Shown here: one piece after another, positions 16,272-24,410 of the stretch | Layout: each line of letters opens with the position of its first letter | How positions within the stretch are numbered: the first letter of the stretch is position 1 | DNA from: Pasteurella sp049670895 | GTDB lineage: Bacteria; Pseudomonadota; Gammaproteobacteria; Enterobacterales; Pasteurellaceae | Strand: one strand, 5' to 3' | Assembly: GCF_049670895.1 (NCBI RefSeq) | Contig: NZ_CP187170.1 | DNA length: 64,000 nucleotides | Notes under the pieces: generated by a model | Seen by the model: the letters and a program-made list of their open reading frames with translations, nothing else | Database searches by the model: none | Told to the model about the DNA's origin: nothing | Translations under genes and position numbers: made by a program

Positions 16272-17975
16272 TTAGCTTTCTCGCTGATGTAATGTCAATT
16301 TTACCTCTGTGCCACCCGAAGTGCGGTTGGAAATATGTAAATTTCCATGCAGCTGTGCGGCACGTTCGTTCATGATATTTAATCCATAATGCCCATCGGG
16401 TTCTTCTAGGCTCGGAATGCCGACGCCGTCATCACGTACAATTAGCTCATATTCTCCGTCTTCATTGGTGTGGGCAATCACCTCAATGTGTTCACCTTTG
16501 GAGTGCTTAATCGAATTGAGCACTGCCTCTCGGATAATTTGTAACACATGTACTAATTCACGGGCATTAAAACTTTGTGACGGCAGTGAACAATGTAAAT
16601 GCATTTGCAAGGTGGTTTGATTGCGTAACGAGTCGAGCACTTGTTCCAACGCCAATTTCACATTGGCTTCTTGAATGGTCAGGCGGAAGGTGGCTAATAA
16701 TTCTCTTAGTTGCACATAACCATCTCGCAACGCTTGTTCAAAATTGGCGATAATGCTCAGACTTTTGGCTTTGGCATTTTCGTTTTCTTGTTTCAAATTA
16801 TGTTTTAACAAGGTGAGCTGAATTTGTAAAAACGATAAAACCTGTGCCAAAGAATCATGTAACTCACGGGCAATAATAGAACGTTCTTCCATCAGCAAAA
16901 GCTGTTGTTGCTGACGTTGCATTTTATGGAAATACAAGGATCGGCTGAGTAATTGTGTAATATTATGCATGGTGCGAGGATCTGGGCAAGGTAAACCTGC
17001 TTGCCAATACAGGGTCGCCAGTTTTTCTTCTTTAATGGTCAGCTCTGCGGTTTGGCAATCTAATTGAGGTTGTTTTTCACCAAAGGCAATATTCCAATGT
17101 TCTGCCCCTTCTACCACCAATTCCACATAGCGTAAATGTTCATTCAACAGCAGATTTTTTAACACATGTTGTAAGACGGCTTCATCCACATTATTGCTGG
17201 TTAATTGCTGTGAGCTTTCGTACAGCATGGTTAAAGAGCGGTTGGTTTGGCGTAATTTTTGAGTTTGTTCATTGACACTTTCTTCTAAAGAAGAATAAAG
17301 CCGTTCTAATTCACTCGACATTTGCGTAAAGGCTTGGGCTAAGTTACCTAGCTCATTGTCTTTTTGTGTGTTTAATTTCACATGATGGAATTGATGCATT
17401 TGCACTTGAATACTGGCTCGAGTGAGCAATTCGAGTGGCATCACCACTTCTTTACGGGCATACCAAATTACATAAGACACCATGCCTACAATAAATAACA
17501 TGGAAAGCGAAATAATCATCACCGCAATTATCCATTTCTTTTCGGCAGAACGTTGCAAGCTAAACACAAACTTATCCACCTGTGCCACATAATTGGCAAT
17601 GTCATTTTGGTAGGCGGCAATTTGATTATTGCGAGCATAGTCTTCCATGATTTGCCAACGCTTGATCAAATTGTGGTAATCCTGTTTGACGGCATGGGAG
17701 ACAAACCATTGATGATCAATCTCCACTAAGGGTTGAGAATGTAGGCTGAGGCGATATTGGCGTAAGCTCATGTCTACCGCATGTGGGCGGTGTTCTAATT
17801 CATTGAGTAGGCGATAGGCTTGCATACGCAAAGAGCCCGAAATATTAATGGATTCGGCATTGGATTTATTGCTCGCCATAATGGTGAGGCTTAATGAGGT
17901 AATCACCCCCGCAAAAATGATGATGATAAATAAGTAATTGGCGATTTTGGTTGAAACAGAATTTTTAATTTTCAC
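16272..17975 (-). CDS. narQ: Nitrate/nitrite sensor histidine kinase NarQ
   Basis: An inner-membrane two-component sensor for nitrate and nitrite, partner of NarP. The 567 residues contain TM1 (about 13-33), the periplasmic ligand-binding P-box INISGSLRMQAYRLL (about 44-58), TM2 (about 148-172) and a HAMP linker (to about 225). A helical signalling and GAF-like central part follows. The HisKA_3 H-box EERSIIARELHDSLAQ has the phosphorylated His at 373. The HATPase domain carries NSIKHSKG and DDGVGI. It is divergent from napFDAGHBC, so sensor and target operon share an intergenic region. An uptake sequence lies near its 3' end (16319-16327). Confidence 0.93.
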   Translation of the reverse strand: MKIKNSVSTKIANYLFIIIIFAGVITSLSLTIMASNKSNAESINISGSLRMQAYRLLNELEHRPHAVDMSLRQYRLSLHSQPLVEIDHQWFVSHAVKQDYHNLIKRWQIMEDYARNNQIAAYQNDIANYVAQVDKFVFSLQRSAEKKWIIAVMIISLSMLFIVGMVSYVIWYARKEVVMPLELLTRASIQVQMHQFHHVKLNTQKDNELGNLAQAFTQMSSELERLYSSLEESVNEQTQKLRQTNRSLTMLYESSQQLTSNNVDEAVLQHVLKNLLLNEHLRYVELVVEGAEHWNIAFGEKQPQLDCQTAELTIKEEKLATLYWQAGLPCPDPRTMHNITQLLSRSLYFHKMQRQQQQLLLMEERSIIARELHDSLAQVLSFLQIQLTLLKHNLKQENENAKAKSLSIIANFEQALRDGYVQLRELLATFRLTIQEANVKLALEQVLDSLRNQTTLQMHLHCSLPSQSFNARELVHVLQIIREAVLNSIKHSKGEHIEVIAHTNEDGEYELIVRDDGVGIPSLEEPDGHYGLNIMNERAAQLHGNLHISNRTSGGTEVKLTLHQRES

Positions 17976-18049
17976 ACATCAAGTCCTACCCGCAAACAAG
18001 GTGATCAGTGTAACAAAAAATGGCAAGAATTTTTACCCTTGTTGCAAAA

Positions 18050-18063
18050 TTGATCTAACACAA
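18050..18063 (+). promoter_or_regulatory. Candidate FNR site upstream of napF
   Basis: TTGAT-CTAA-CACAA fits the FNR consensus TTGAT-N4-ATCAA in the left half and at 3 of 5 positions in the right half. It lies about 110 bp before napF in the narQ-nap intergenic region, as expected for an anaerobically induced operon. Confidence 0.45.
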
Positions 18064-18087
18064 AAAATGCTTTTATTTTCGATGAAA

Positions 18088-18105
18088 TACCTCATTAGGG
18101 GAGTA
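18088..18105 (+). promoter_or_regulatory. Candidate NarP binding dyad upstream of napF
   Basis: An imperfect inverted repeat of TACYYMT-like heptamers, TACCTCA and GGGAGTA, is separated by 4 bp rather than the canonical 2. It lies between the FNR-like site and the napF start. The departure in spacing makes this tentative. Confidence 0.3.
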
Positions 18106-18168
18106 TGAATTTTACGGGGAAGTTCCATAATGCCACCCCTAAACAAAGGTAAACATAAGGAACTTGTT

Positions 18169-18711
18169 ATGACAGTTGAAAACCTACCTCGTCGCCATTT
18201 TTTGCGTGGGCAGTTTTTCACTTCATTACAACCAGCACAAGTAAAACAACAAGGGTTCCAAGGTATTCGTCCACCTTGGGCAGTGGAAAATACCCGCTTT
18301 ATTCAAGATTGCACCCGTTGCGGGGCTTGTCTTCAAGTTTGTGAAACGCAGATCTTAATCAAAGGCGAAGGGGGATTTCCCGAAGTCCAATTTCAACGTG
18401 GTGAATGCACTTTTTGTCAACGCTGTGTCGAGGTGTGTTCACAACCCGTTTTTAGACCGACAACGGAGCTTGCTTGGGCACATAAAATGGTCATTCATTC
18501 AAGCTGTTTAACCCAACAATCCGTAGAGTGTCGAAGTTGTGAAGACAGCTGTGAAATGCGAGCGATTCGTTTTAAACGTGTGTTAGGGGGCATTTCTCAA
18601 CCTGTGCTCGAACCCGTGGAGTGCAATGGTTGTGGGGCTTGTCTTCAAAGTTGCCCTGTGGGTGCTATCAAGGTGTTATGCCCAACAGAAGAGGAAAAGC
18701 GAAATGACTGA
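18169..18711 (+). CDS. napF: Ferredoxin-type protein NapF
   Basis: A cytoplasmic 4Fe-4S protein thought to help mature NapA before Tat export. With the start at 18169 (AAGGAAC upstream) the product has 180 residues. The upstream in-frame ATG at 18130 has no good ribosome site. Three cysteine clusters are seen: CTRCGACLQVC with a downstream Cys, CTFCQRCVEVC, and CNGCGACLQSCP near the C-terminus, with a further Cys-rich CRSCEDSC segment. The early NLPRRHFLRG and the GIRPPWA motif resemble E. coli NapF. It is first in the nap operon and overlaps napD by 8 nt. Confidence 0.93.
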   Translation: MTVENLPRRHFLRGQFFTSLQPAQVKQQGFQGIRPPWAVENTRFIQDCTRCGACLQVCETQILIKGEGGFPEVQFQRGECTFCQRCVEVCSQPVFRPTTELAWAHKMVIHSSCLTQQSVECRSCEDSCEMRAIRFKRVLGGISQPVLEPVECNGCGACLQSCPVGAIKVLCPTEEEKRND

Positions 18712-18979
18712 AAAAATCACCATGGAAACTGCACAAAATTGGCATGTCTGCGGATTAGTGGTTCAAGGGAATCCCAATAAAGTTGCCGCCATTCAGCAAG
18801 CGTTATTCGCTATGCCTCATACAGAGATTCCCGTCTTTGATGCAGAAAAAGGAAAATTTGTGGTGGTGATGCAATCTCATGATAAGCATGTGTTACATGC
18901 CCAAATGGAAGCAACACGGGATATTGATGGCGTGATTGATGTCTCGCTGGTTTACCATCAACAAGATGAAAATGAATAA
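18704..18979 (+). CDS. napD: NapA signal-peptide-binding chaperone NapD
   Basis: A small cytoplasmic chaperone that binds the NapA twin-arginine signal peptide and delays export until the cofactor is inserted. I start it at the ATG at 18704, inside the end of napF, where GAGGAAAA lies upstream; this gives 91 residues. The reading frame remains open further upstream but that part is napF in another frame. Family features are NWHVCGLVVQGNP near the start and DVSLVYHQQ near the end, both typical of NapD. It is 34 bp upstream of napA. Confidence 0.9.
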   Translation: MTEKITMETAQNWHVCGLVVQGNPNKVAAIQQALFAMPHTEIPVFDAEKGKFVVVMQSHDKHVLHAQMEATRDIDGVIDVSLVYHQQDENE

Positions 18980-19013
18980 AACAGAATAATTCAAATGAGA
19001 GTGGGGGAACACT

Positions 19014-21506
19014 ATGAAGGTGAATTTAAGTCGCCGTGACTTTATGAAAACCAATGCGACCGTGGCGGCTGCAACGGTGGCAGGGTTAGCGATTCCAGTG
19101 AAAAATCTGGAAGCCGCAACAGATAAAACCATTAAGTGGGATAAAGCACCATGCCGTTTTTGTGGTACAGGTTGTAGTGTATTAGTTGGAACGCAAGAGG
19201 GGCGTGTTGTGGCGTCTCAAGGGGATCCTGATGCGGAAGTCAACCGTGGATTGAACTGTATTAAAGGCTATTTTTTGCCCAAAATCATGTATGGTAAAGA
19301 CCGTTTAACATCGCCGATGTTGCGAATGAAAAACGGGAAATTTGATAAACATGGTGAGTTTACGCCCATTTCATGGGATCAAGCCTTTACCATTATGGCG
19401 GAAAAATTCAAAAAAGCCTTAAAAGAAAAAGGTTCAAACGGAGCGGGGATGTTCACTTCGGGACAATCCACCATTTTTGAAGGGATTGCCAAATCCAAGC
19501 TGTTTAAAGCAGGGTTACGCTCAAACAATATTGATCCTAATGCACGTCATTGTATGGCGTCTGCGGCGGTGGCGTTCATGCGAACCTTCGGCATGGACGA
19601 ACCTATGGGCTGTTATGATGATATTGAAAAAGCCGATGCCTTTGTGCTTTGGGGTTCCAACATGGCAGAAATGCACCCGATTTTATGGTCCCGCATTTCT
19701 GATCGCCGTTTATCCCATTCTGATGTAAAAGTAGCGGTGCTTTCTACCTTCGAACATCGTTCTTTTGAATTGGCGGATTTAGGCATGATCTTTAAGCCAC
19801 AGTCGGATTTAGCGATCATGAACTATATTGCGAATTATTTAATTCAGCATGATGCGTTAGATCATGACTTTATCCAAAAACACACCAAATTTAGACGGGG
19901 TGAGACGGATATCGGTTATGGCTTGCGTGAAACACACGAATTAGAAAAAGCGGCAAAAAATGTCAAAACTGCGGGCAAAATGCACGACAGTGATTTTGAA
20001 GAATATAAAAAATTAGTCGCCCCTTACACCTTAGAAAAAGCCCATGAAATTTCAGGTGTACCAAAAGAACAATTGGAAGCACTGGCGAAAATGTATGCCA
20101 ATCCGAAACTCAATATTGTGTCGTTCTGGACCATGGGCTTTAACCAACATACCCGTGGTGTGTGGGCAAACCATTTGATCTACAACATTCACTTATTAAC
20201 GGGCAAAATCTCAAAACCAGGTTGTGGACCTTTCTCTTTAACGGGTCAGCCTTCGGCTTGTGGTACCGCCCGTGAGGTGGGAACTTTCGCTCACCGTTTA
20301 CCTGCGGATTTAGTGGTAACTAATCCAAAACACGTTGAAAAAGCCGAAAAACTGTGGAAATTACCAAAAGGGGTGATTCAAACCAAAGTTGGCTACCATG
20401 CGGTGGCACAAGATCGTGCCCTAAAAGATAAGAAAATGAATGTGTTATGGCAAATGTGCACCAATAACATGCAAGGTGGCCCGAATATTAACCAAGAGCG
20501 TTTCCCAGGTTGGCGTGATGAGGAAAACTTCATCATTGTATCTGATCCTTATCCAACGGTATCCGCATTAGCCGCAGACTTAATTTTACCGACAGCCATG
20601 TGGGTGGAAAAAGAAGGGGCGTATGGTAATGCAGAGCGTCGTACCCAATTTTGGTATCAACAAGTTAAAGCACCGGGTGAGTCTAAATCGGATCTCTGGC
20701 AATTAGTGGAATTTTCTAAATATTTCACTACCGATGAAATGTGGCCAGAAGACGTCTTAGCGGCAAACCCTGACTATAAAGGAAAAACCCTTTATGAGGT
20801 GTTGTTCCGTAATGGTCAGGTGGATAAATACGCTGTCCCAACAGACAAATCAAGCTATATGAACGATGAAGCCGAGCATTTTGGTTTCTATCTACAAAAA
20901 GGCTTATTTGAAGAATATGCCGCCTTTGGTCGGGGTCATGGTCATGACTTGGCGGATTTTGACATGTATCACAAAGCCCGTGGGTTACGTTGGCCCGTGG
21001 TGGAGGGGAAAGAAACCTTATGGCGTTACCGTGAAGGCTACGATCCTTATGTGAAAGAAGGGGAAGGTGTGGCGTTTTATGGTTATCCAGATAAACGTGC
21101 AATCATTCTTGCGGTGCCTTATGAGCCACCTGCAGAAGCCCCAGATGCGGAGTATGATTTATGGTTGAGCACAGGCCGTGTGCTTGAGCATTGGCATACG
21201 GGCACGATGACACGTCGTGTTCCTGAACTTCATCGTTCATTCCCAAATAATGTGATTTGGATGCACCCATTAGATGCGAAACAACGAGGCTTACGTCATG
21301 GGGATAAAGTGAAAATCAGCTCACGTCGTGGTGAAATGATTTCTCACTTAGATACCCGTGGACGTAATAAAGTCCCACAAGGCTTGGTGTTTACCACTTT
21401 CTTTGATGCGGGGCAATTAGCGAACTATTTAACGTTAGATGCCACCGATCCTATTTCCAAAGAAACCGACTTTAAAAAATGTGCGGTTAAAGTGGAAAAA
21501 GCCTAG
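19014..21506 (+). CDS. napA: Periplasmic nitrate reductase catalytic subunit NapA
   Basis: A molybdoenzyme reducing nitrate to nitrite in the periplasm, with one 4Fe-4S cluster and bis-MGD. The 830 residues begin with a twin-arginine signal SRRDFMK and a hydrophobic stretch ending near LEAA. The cluster motif CRFCGTGCSV with CIKGY follows (about residues 44-85). The molybdenum-ligand cysteine is in ARHCMASAA near residue 180. MGFNQHTRG, TGQPSACGTAREVG and the C-terminal QLANYLT cofactor-binding region are also present. The length matches E. coli NapA (828). Electrons arrive through NapB from NapC or NapGH. GTGGGGG precedes the ATG. Confidence 0.98.
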   Translation: MKVNLSRRDFMKTNATVAAATVAGLAIPVKNLEAATDKTIKWDKAPCRFCGTGCSVLVGTQEGRVVASQGDPDAEVNRGLNCIKGYFLPKIMYGKDRLTSPMLRMKNGKFDKHGEFTPISWDQAFTIMAEKFKKALKEKGSNGAGMFTSGQSTIFEGIAKSKLFKAGLRSNNIDPNARHCMASAAVAFMRTFGMDEPMGCYDDIEKADAFVLWGSNMAEMHPILWSRISDRRLSHSDVKVAVLSTFEHRSFELADLGMIFKPQSDLAIMNYIANYLIQHDALDHDFIQKHTKFRRGETDIGYGLRETHELEKAAKNVKTAGKMHDSDFEEYKKLVAPYTLEKAHEISGVPKEQLEALAKMYANPKLNIVSFWTMGFNQHTRGVWANHLIYNIHLLTGKISKPGCGPFSLTGQPSACGTAREVGTFAHRLPADLVVTNPKHVEKAEKLWKLPKGVIQTKVGYHAVAQDRALKDKKMNVLWQMCTNNMQGGPNINQERFPGWRDEENFIIVSDPYPTVSALAADLILPTAMWVEKEGAYGNAERRTQFWYQQVKAPGESKSDLWQLVEFSKYFTTDEMWPEDVLAANPDYKGKTLYEVLFRNGQVDKYAVPTDKSSYMNDEAEHFGFYLQKGLFEEYAAFGRGHGHDLADFDMYHKARGLRWPVVEGKETLWRYREGYDPYVKEGEGVAFYGYPDKRAIILAVPYEPPAEAPDAEYDLWLSTGRVLEHWHTGTMTRRVPELHRSFPNNVIWMHPLDAKQRGLRHGDKVKISSRRGEMISHLDTRGRNKVPQGLVFTTFFDAGQLANYLTLDATDPISKETDFKKCAVKVEKA

Positions 21507-21563
21507 TTAGCGTAATGAGGGATAACCGCACTGATGAAAAGCATTGTGCGGTGGTCAAATCAC

Positions 21564-22316
21564 ATGAAAAAACCCGTTGTCAATCCTGAACGTCGTCGCT
21601 TTTTTAAAGAAACCACCCGCACTGCGGGTGGATTAGCAGGCATTGGTTTATTGCTTGGTCTGCAACAAAAGCAAAGTTTAGCACGAGGAGGCGTCGCATT
21701 ACGTCCTCCGTTTGCTATTGCCGATGATCAAGCTTTTGCCGCCGCTTGTATTCGTTGCGGACAATGTGTACAAGCTTGCCCTCATGAGATGTTGCATTTA
21801 GCGTCGCTGTTATCACCGATGGAAGCAGGAACACCTTACTTTATCGCACGGGATAAACCTTGCGAAATGTGTGAAGACATTCCTTGTGCCAACGCCTGCC
21901 CAACAGGAGCATTGGATAATCAAGCCAGCGAGATTAATGACGCCCGCATGGGCTTGGCGGTGTTGCTTGATCACGAGAACTGTTTGAACTGGCAAGGGCT
22001 ACGTTGTGATGTGTGTTATCGTGTTTGTCCATTAATTGGGAAAGCGATCACCTTGGAAATGCAGCACAATCAACGTTCAGACAAGCATGCCAAATTTATC
22101 CCAACCGTGCATTCTGACGCTTGTACAGGTTGTGGAAAATGCGAAGAAGCTTGTGTGTTAGAGGAAGCCGCAATCAAAGTCTTACCGATGGCATTAGCAA
22201 AAGGCATGTTAGGAAAGCATTATCGTCTAGGTTGGCAAGAAAAAGAGAAAGCTGGGCATTCTTTAGCACCAGAAGGCATCATGACCTTACCAACACGTTT
22301 ACCAGAGGGATTGTAA
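21564..22316 (+). CDS. napG: Ferredoxin-type quinol dehydrogenase component NapG
   Basis: A periplasmic Fe-S protein that with NapH passes electrons from quinol to the nitrate reductase. A Tat motif RRRFFKET sits near the N-terminus and is followed by a Gly/Leu-rich hydrophobic segment. Four cysteine groups are visible: CIRCGQCVQACP, CEMCEDIPCANACP, CDVCYRVCP and CTGCGKCEEAC. I prefer the ATG at 21564 because the DNA between napA and that codon carries uptake-like sequence fragments. The ATG at 21534 would add 10 residues before the Tat signal. The stop overlaps the napH start (TAATG). Confidence 0.92.
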   Translation: MKKPVVNPERRRFFKETTRTAGGLAGIGLLLGLQQKQSLARGGVALRPPFAIADDQAFAAACIRCGQCVQACPHEMLHLASLLSPMEAGTPYFIARDKPCEMCEDIPCANACPTGALDNQASEINDARMGLAVLLDHENCLNWQGLRCDVCYRVCPLIGKAITLEMQHNQRSDKHAKFIPTVHSDACTGCGKCEEACVLEEAAIKVLPMALAKGMLGKHYRLGWQEKEKAGHSLAPEGIMTLPTRLPEGL

Positions 22317-23191
22317 TGGCAAATTCACCTAAAAATGCCGGTCAAGAAGCCAGAGAAAAACGGGGTTGGTGGCAAGCCAATCGCTTTTTGTTTTGGCGAC
22401 GTCTAACTCAACTGAGCATTTTAACCTTGTTTTTAAGTGGACCTTATTTTGGCGTCTGGATCTTAAAAGGCAATTATAGCGGTAGCCTTTTGCTTGATCG
22501 CATTCCCATGACAGATCCCTTAATTTTGGCGGAAAGCCTCGCAACAGGCTTTATCCCAACCATGACCGCATTGGTTGGGGCAGTGATTCTGATTGCCTTT
22601 TATGCTCTCATAGGAAGCCGTCTTTTTTGTGCATGGGTGTGTCCATTAAATATGGTGACCGATCTTGCCGCTTGGCTAAGACGTAAACTGGGGATCCGTC
22701 AATCCGCAAAACTACCACGCGGCTTACGCTATGGCATCTTAGTGATGATCTTAGTGGGAAGTGCGGTGAGTGGCTTGTTATTATGGGAATGGTTAAATCC
22801 TGTCGCCGCCTTAGGTCGAGCCTTAATTTATGGGTTTGGAGCAACGATTTGGTTGGTTTTAGCGGTTTTTTTATTTGATTTATTTATTGTCGAACATGGT
22901 TGGTGTGGGCATTTATGCCCATTAGGGGCAACCTACGGGGTGATTGGTGCCAAAGGCATCTTCAGAATAAAAGCAGCACACCGCAATCAATGTGATAACT
23001 GCATGGATTGTTATCACATCTGCCCAGAACCTCAAGTGCTACGCCTACCATTACATGGAAAAAACAACGAAAGCCCTATTGTGCTTTCAAAAGATTGTAT
23101 CAGTTGCGGACGTTGTATCGACGTTTGTCCTGAAAAAGTATTTATTTTTACCACAAGATTTAATCATGCAATTCATCATTCGGGGGAGTGA
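22316..23191 (+). CDS. napH: Quinol dehydrogenase membrane component NapH
   Basis: The membrane partner of NapG. With the ATG at 22316 (TAATG coupling to napG) it has 291 residues; the longer open frame from 22121 is napG in another frame. There are four transmembrane segments (about residues 30-50, 80-105, 140-165, 175-200). CAWVCPLN and HLCPLG are the conserved cysteine motifs facing the cytoplasm. Two C-terminal 4Fe-4S motifs are CDNCMDCYHICP and CISCGRCIDVCP. An exact uptake sequence lies at 22759-22767. Co-occurrence with napC in one operon implies two quinol-oxidising routes. Confidence 0.93.
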   Translation: MANSPKNAGQEAREKRGWWQANRFLFWRRLTQLSILTLFLSGPYFGVWILKGNYSGSLLLDRIPMTDPLILAESLATGFIPTMTALVGAVILIAFYALIGSRLFCAWVCPLNMVTDLAAWLRRKLGIRQSAKLPRGLRYGILVMILVGSAVSGLLLWEWLNPVAALGRALIYGFGATIWLVLAVFLFDLFIVEHGWCGHLCPLGATYGVIGAKGIFRIKAAHRNQCDNCMDCYHICPEPQVLRLPLHGKNNESPIVLSKDCISCGRCIDVCPEKVFIFTTRFNHAIHHSGE

Positions 23192-23196
23192 TCAAA

Positions 23197-23628
23197 ATGA
23201 GAAAAAGTATTCTAATTTTCACCGCACTTTTTGCGTGTCTGGCTCATGCAGACCAGCCAAAAGCAGGGCTTGAGCAGAATTTACAACATTCACCTGAAAA
23301 GGTGGAACCTGCCTTCCACAATGCCCCTAAAGAAAGTGGGCTAGCACCATTAAATTATGTGAATCAACCACCTATGGTGCCACATGCCACGAAAAACTAT
23401 CAGGTCACCAAAAATGTTAACCAATGTCTCACTTGCCATAGCCCAGAGGCATCTCGCGTAACAGGGGCAACACGCATTAGCCCAACTCACTTTATGGATC
23501 GTGATGGCAACATCATCGGCGGCACTTCACCCCGTCGTTATTTCTGTTTACAATGCCACGTCTCACAGTCAGATGTTGAACCTATTGTAGAAAATGAATT
23601 TAAACCGATGGCAGGTTTTGGCAAATAA
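23197..23628 (+). CDS. napB: Periplasmic nitrate reductase diheme cytochrome c NapB
   Basis: A periplasmic c-type cytochrome that donates electrons to NapA. I place the start at the ATG at 23197, with GGGGGAG upstream, rather than a GTG at 23188; this gives 143 residues. The signal peptide ends near CLAHA. Two heme-binding motifs, CLTCH and CLQCH, are present with distal histidines. The signal-peptide codons Thr-Ala-Leu-Phe contain an exact uptake sequence (23221-23229). It follows napH closely and precedes napC by 7 nt. Confidence 0.93.
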   Translation: MRKSILIFTALFACLAHADQPKAGLEQNLQHSPEKVEPAFHNAPKESGLAPLNYVNQPPMVPHATKNYQVTKNVNQCLTCHSPEASRVTGATRISPTHFMDRDGNIIGGTSPRRYFCLQCHVSQSDVEPIVENEFKPMAGFGK

Positions 23629-23635
23629 GGATTGA

Positions 23636-24232
23636 ATGATGTTGAATTTAATTAAACGCTTTTGGACATGGTTCCGTTCCCCAAGCCGTATTGCTGTTGG
23701 CACGCTCATTACCTTAGCTTTTATTGCAGGGATTCTTTCTTGGGTCGGCTTCAACTACGGGTTGGAACAAACCAATACAGAGGAATTTTGTGTAAGCTGT
23801 CATAGTAATGATGTTTACCCAGAATATTTGCACACGGTTCATTATCAAAATCGTAGTGGTGTGAAAGCCACTTGCCCAGATTGCCACGTACCACATGAAT
23901 TTGTACCGAAAATGATACGAAAAATTCAGGCAAGCCGTGAAGTGTATGCACATGTTATGGGCTATACCGACACCCTCGATAAATTTAATGCACGCCGTCT
24001 ACACATGGCTGAACGGGAATGGGCAAGATTAAAAGCCAACAACTCGCAAGAATGCCGTAATTGCCACAATTTTGAGAACATGGATTTCAGCCAACAAAAA
24101 ACGGTGGCAGAAAAAATGCATGCACTTGCTATCCAAGAAGGCAAAACCTGTATTGACTGTCATAAAGGAATTGCACACCAATTGCCTGATATGAGCACCG
24201 TTCCATCAGGCTATTCAAAGGACAAACACTAA
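23636..24232 (+). CDS. napC: Membrane tetraheme cytochrome c NapC
   Basis: A NapC/NirT-family quinol dehydrogenase anchored in the inner membrane and delivering electrons to NapB/NapA. The 198 residues show one N-terminal membrane anchor (about 20-40) and four CxxCH motifs: CVSCH, CPDCH, CRNCH and CIDCH. AAGGATTGA precedes two adjacent ATGs (23636, 23639) and either could be used. It is the last gene of the nap operon, followed by a strong terminator at 24267-24302. Confidence 0.95.
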   Translation: MMLNLIKRFWTWFRSPSRIAVGTLITLAFIAGILSWVGFNYGLEQTNTEEFCVSCHSNDVYPEYLHTVHYQNRSGVKATCPDCHVPHEFVPKMIRKIQASREVYAHVMGYTDTLDKFNARRLHMAEREWARLKANNSQECRNCHNFENMDFSQQKTVAEKMHALAIQEGKTCIDCHKGIAHQLPDMSTVPSGYSKDKH

Positions 24233-24266
24233 TCCGCTTTTATTGTTCTCTTCTTGTTCATAGCGA

Positions 24267-24302
24267 ATCTGCATCATCACGCAAATGATGCAGATTTTTT
24301 TC
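24267..24302 (+). terminator. Terminator of the nap operon
   Basis: An ATCTGCATCAT / ATGATGCAGAT stem (11 bp) closes on a 6-nt loop and is followed by T6-7. It separates nap from dprA. Confidence 0.88.
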
Positions 24303-24319
24303 ATGAAAAATATTATTTT

Positions 24320-24335
24320 CTCGATCCGCTTCACA
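24320..24335 (+). promoter_or_regulatory. CRP-S-like site for dprA
   Basis: The core reads CTCGA-N6-TCACA with T-rich left and A-rich right flanks. The right half is a perfect CRP half-site. The left half keeps the C of CRP-S sites but has two changes from TGCGA. The centre is 48.5 bp upstream of a TATACT -10 (24376-24381), the same spacing as at comM. Confidence 0.6.
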
Positions 24336-24410
24336 GAAAAACAATCTCAAAATCTGTTTCAAACCCACCGCACTTTATACTTAGGCAACCGCATTTTTGA
24401 GGAACATTAT

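Noticed and set aside
24285..24410. N-terminal extension of DprA by 42 residues
   Set aside because: The extension begins inside the nap terminator hairpin and covers the promoter and CRP-S site; the ATG at 24411 has a good ribosome site.
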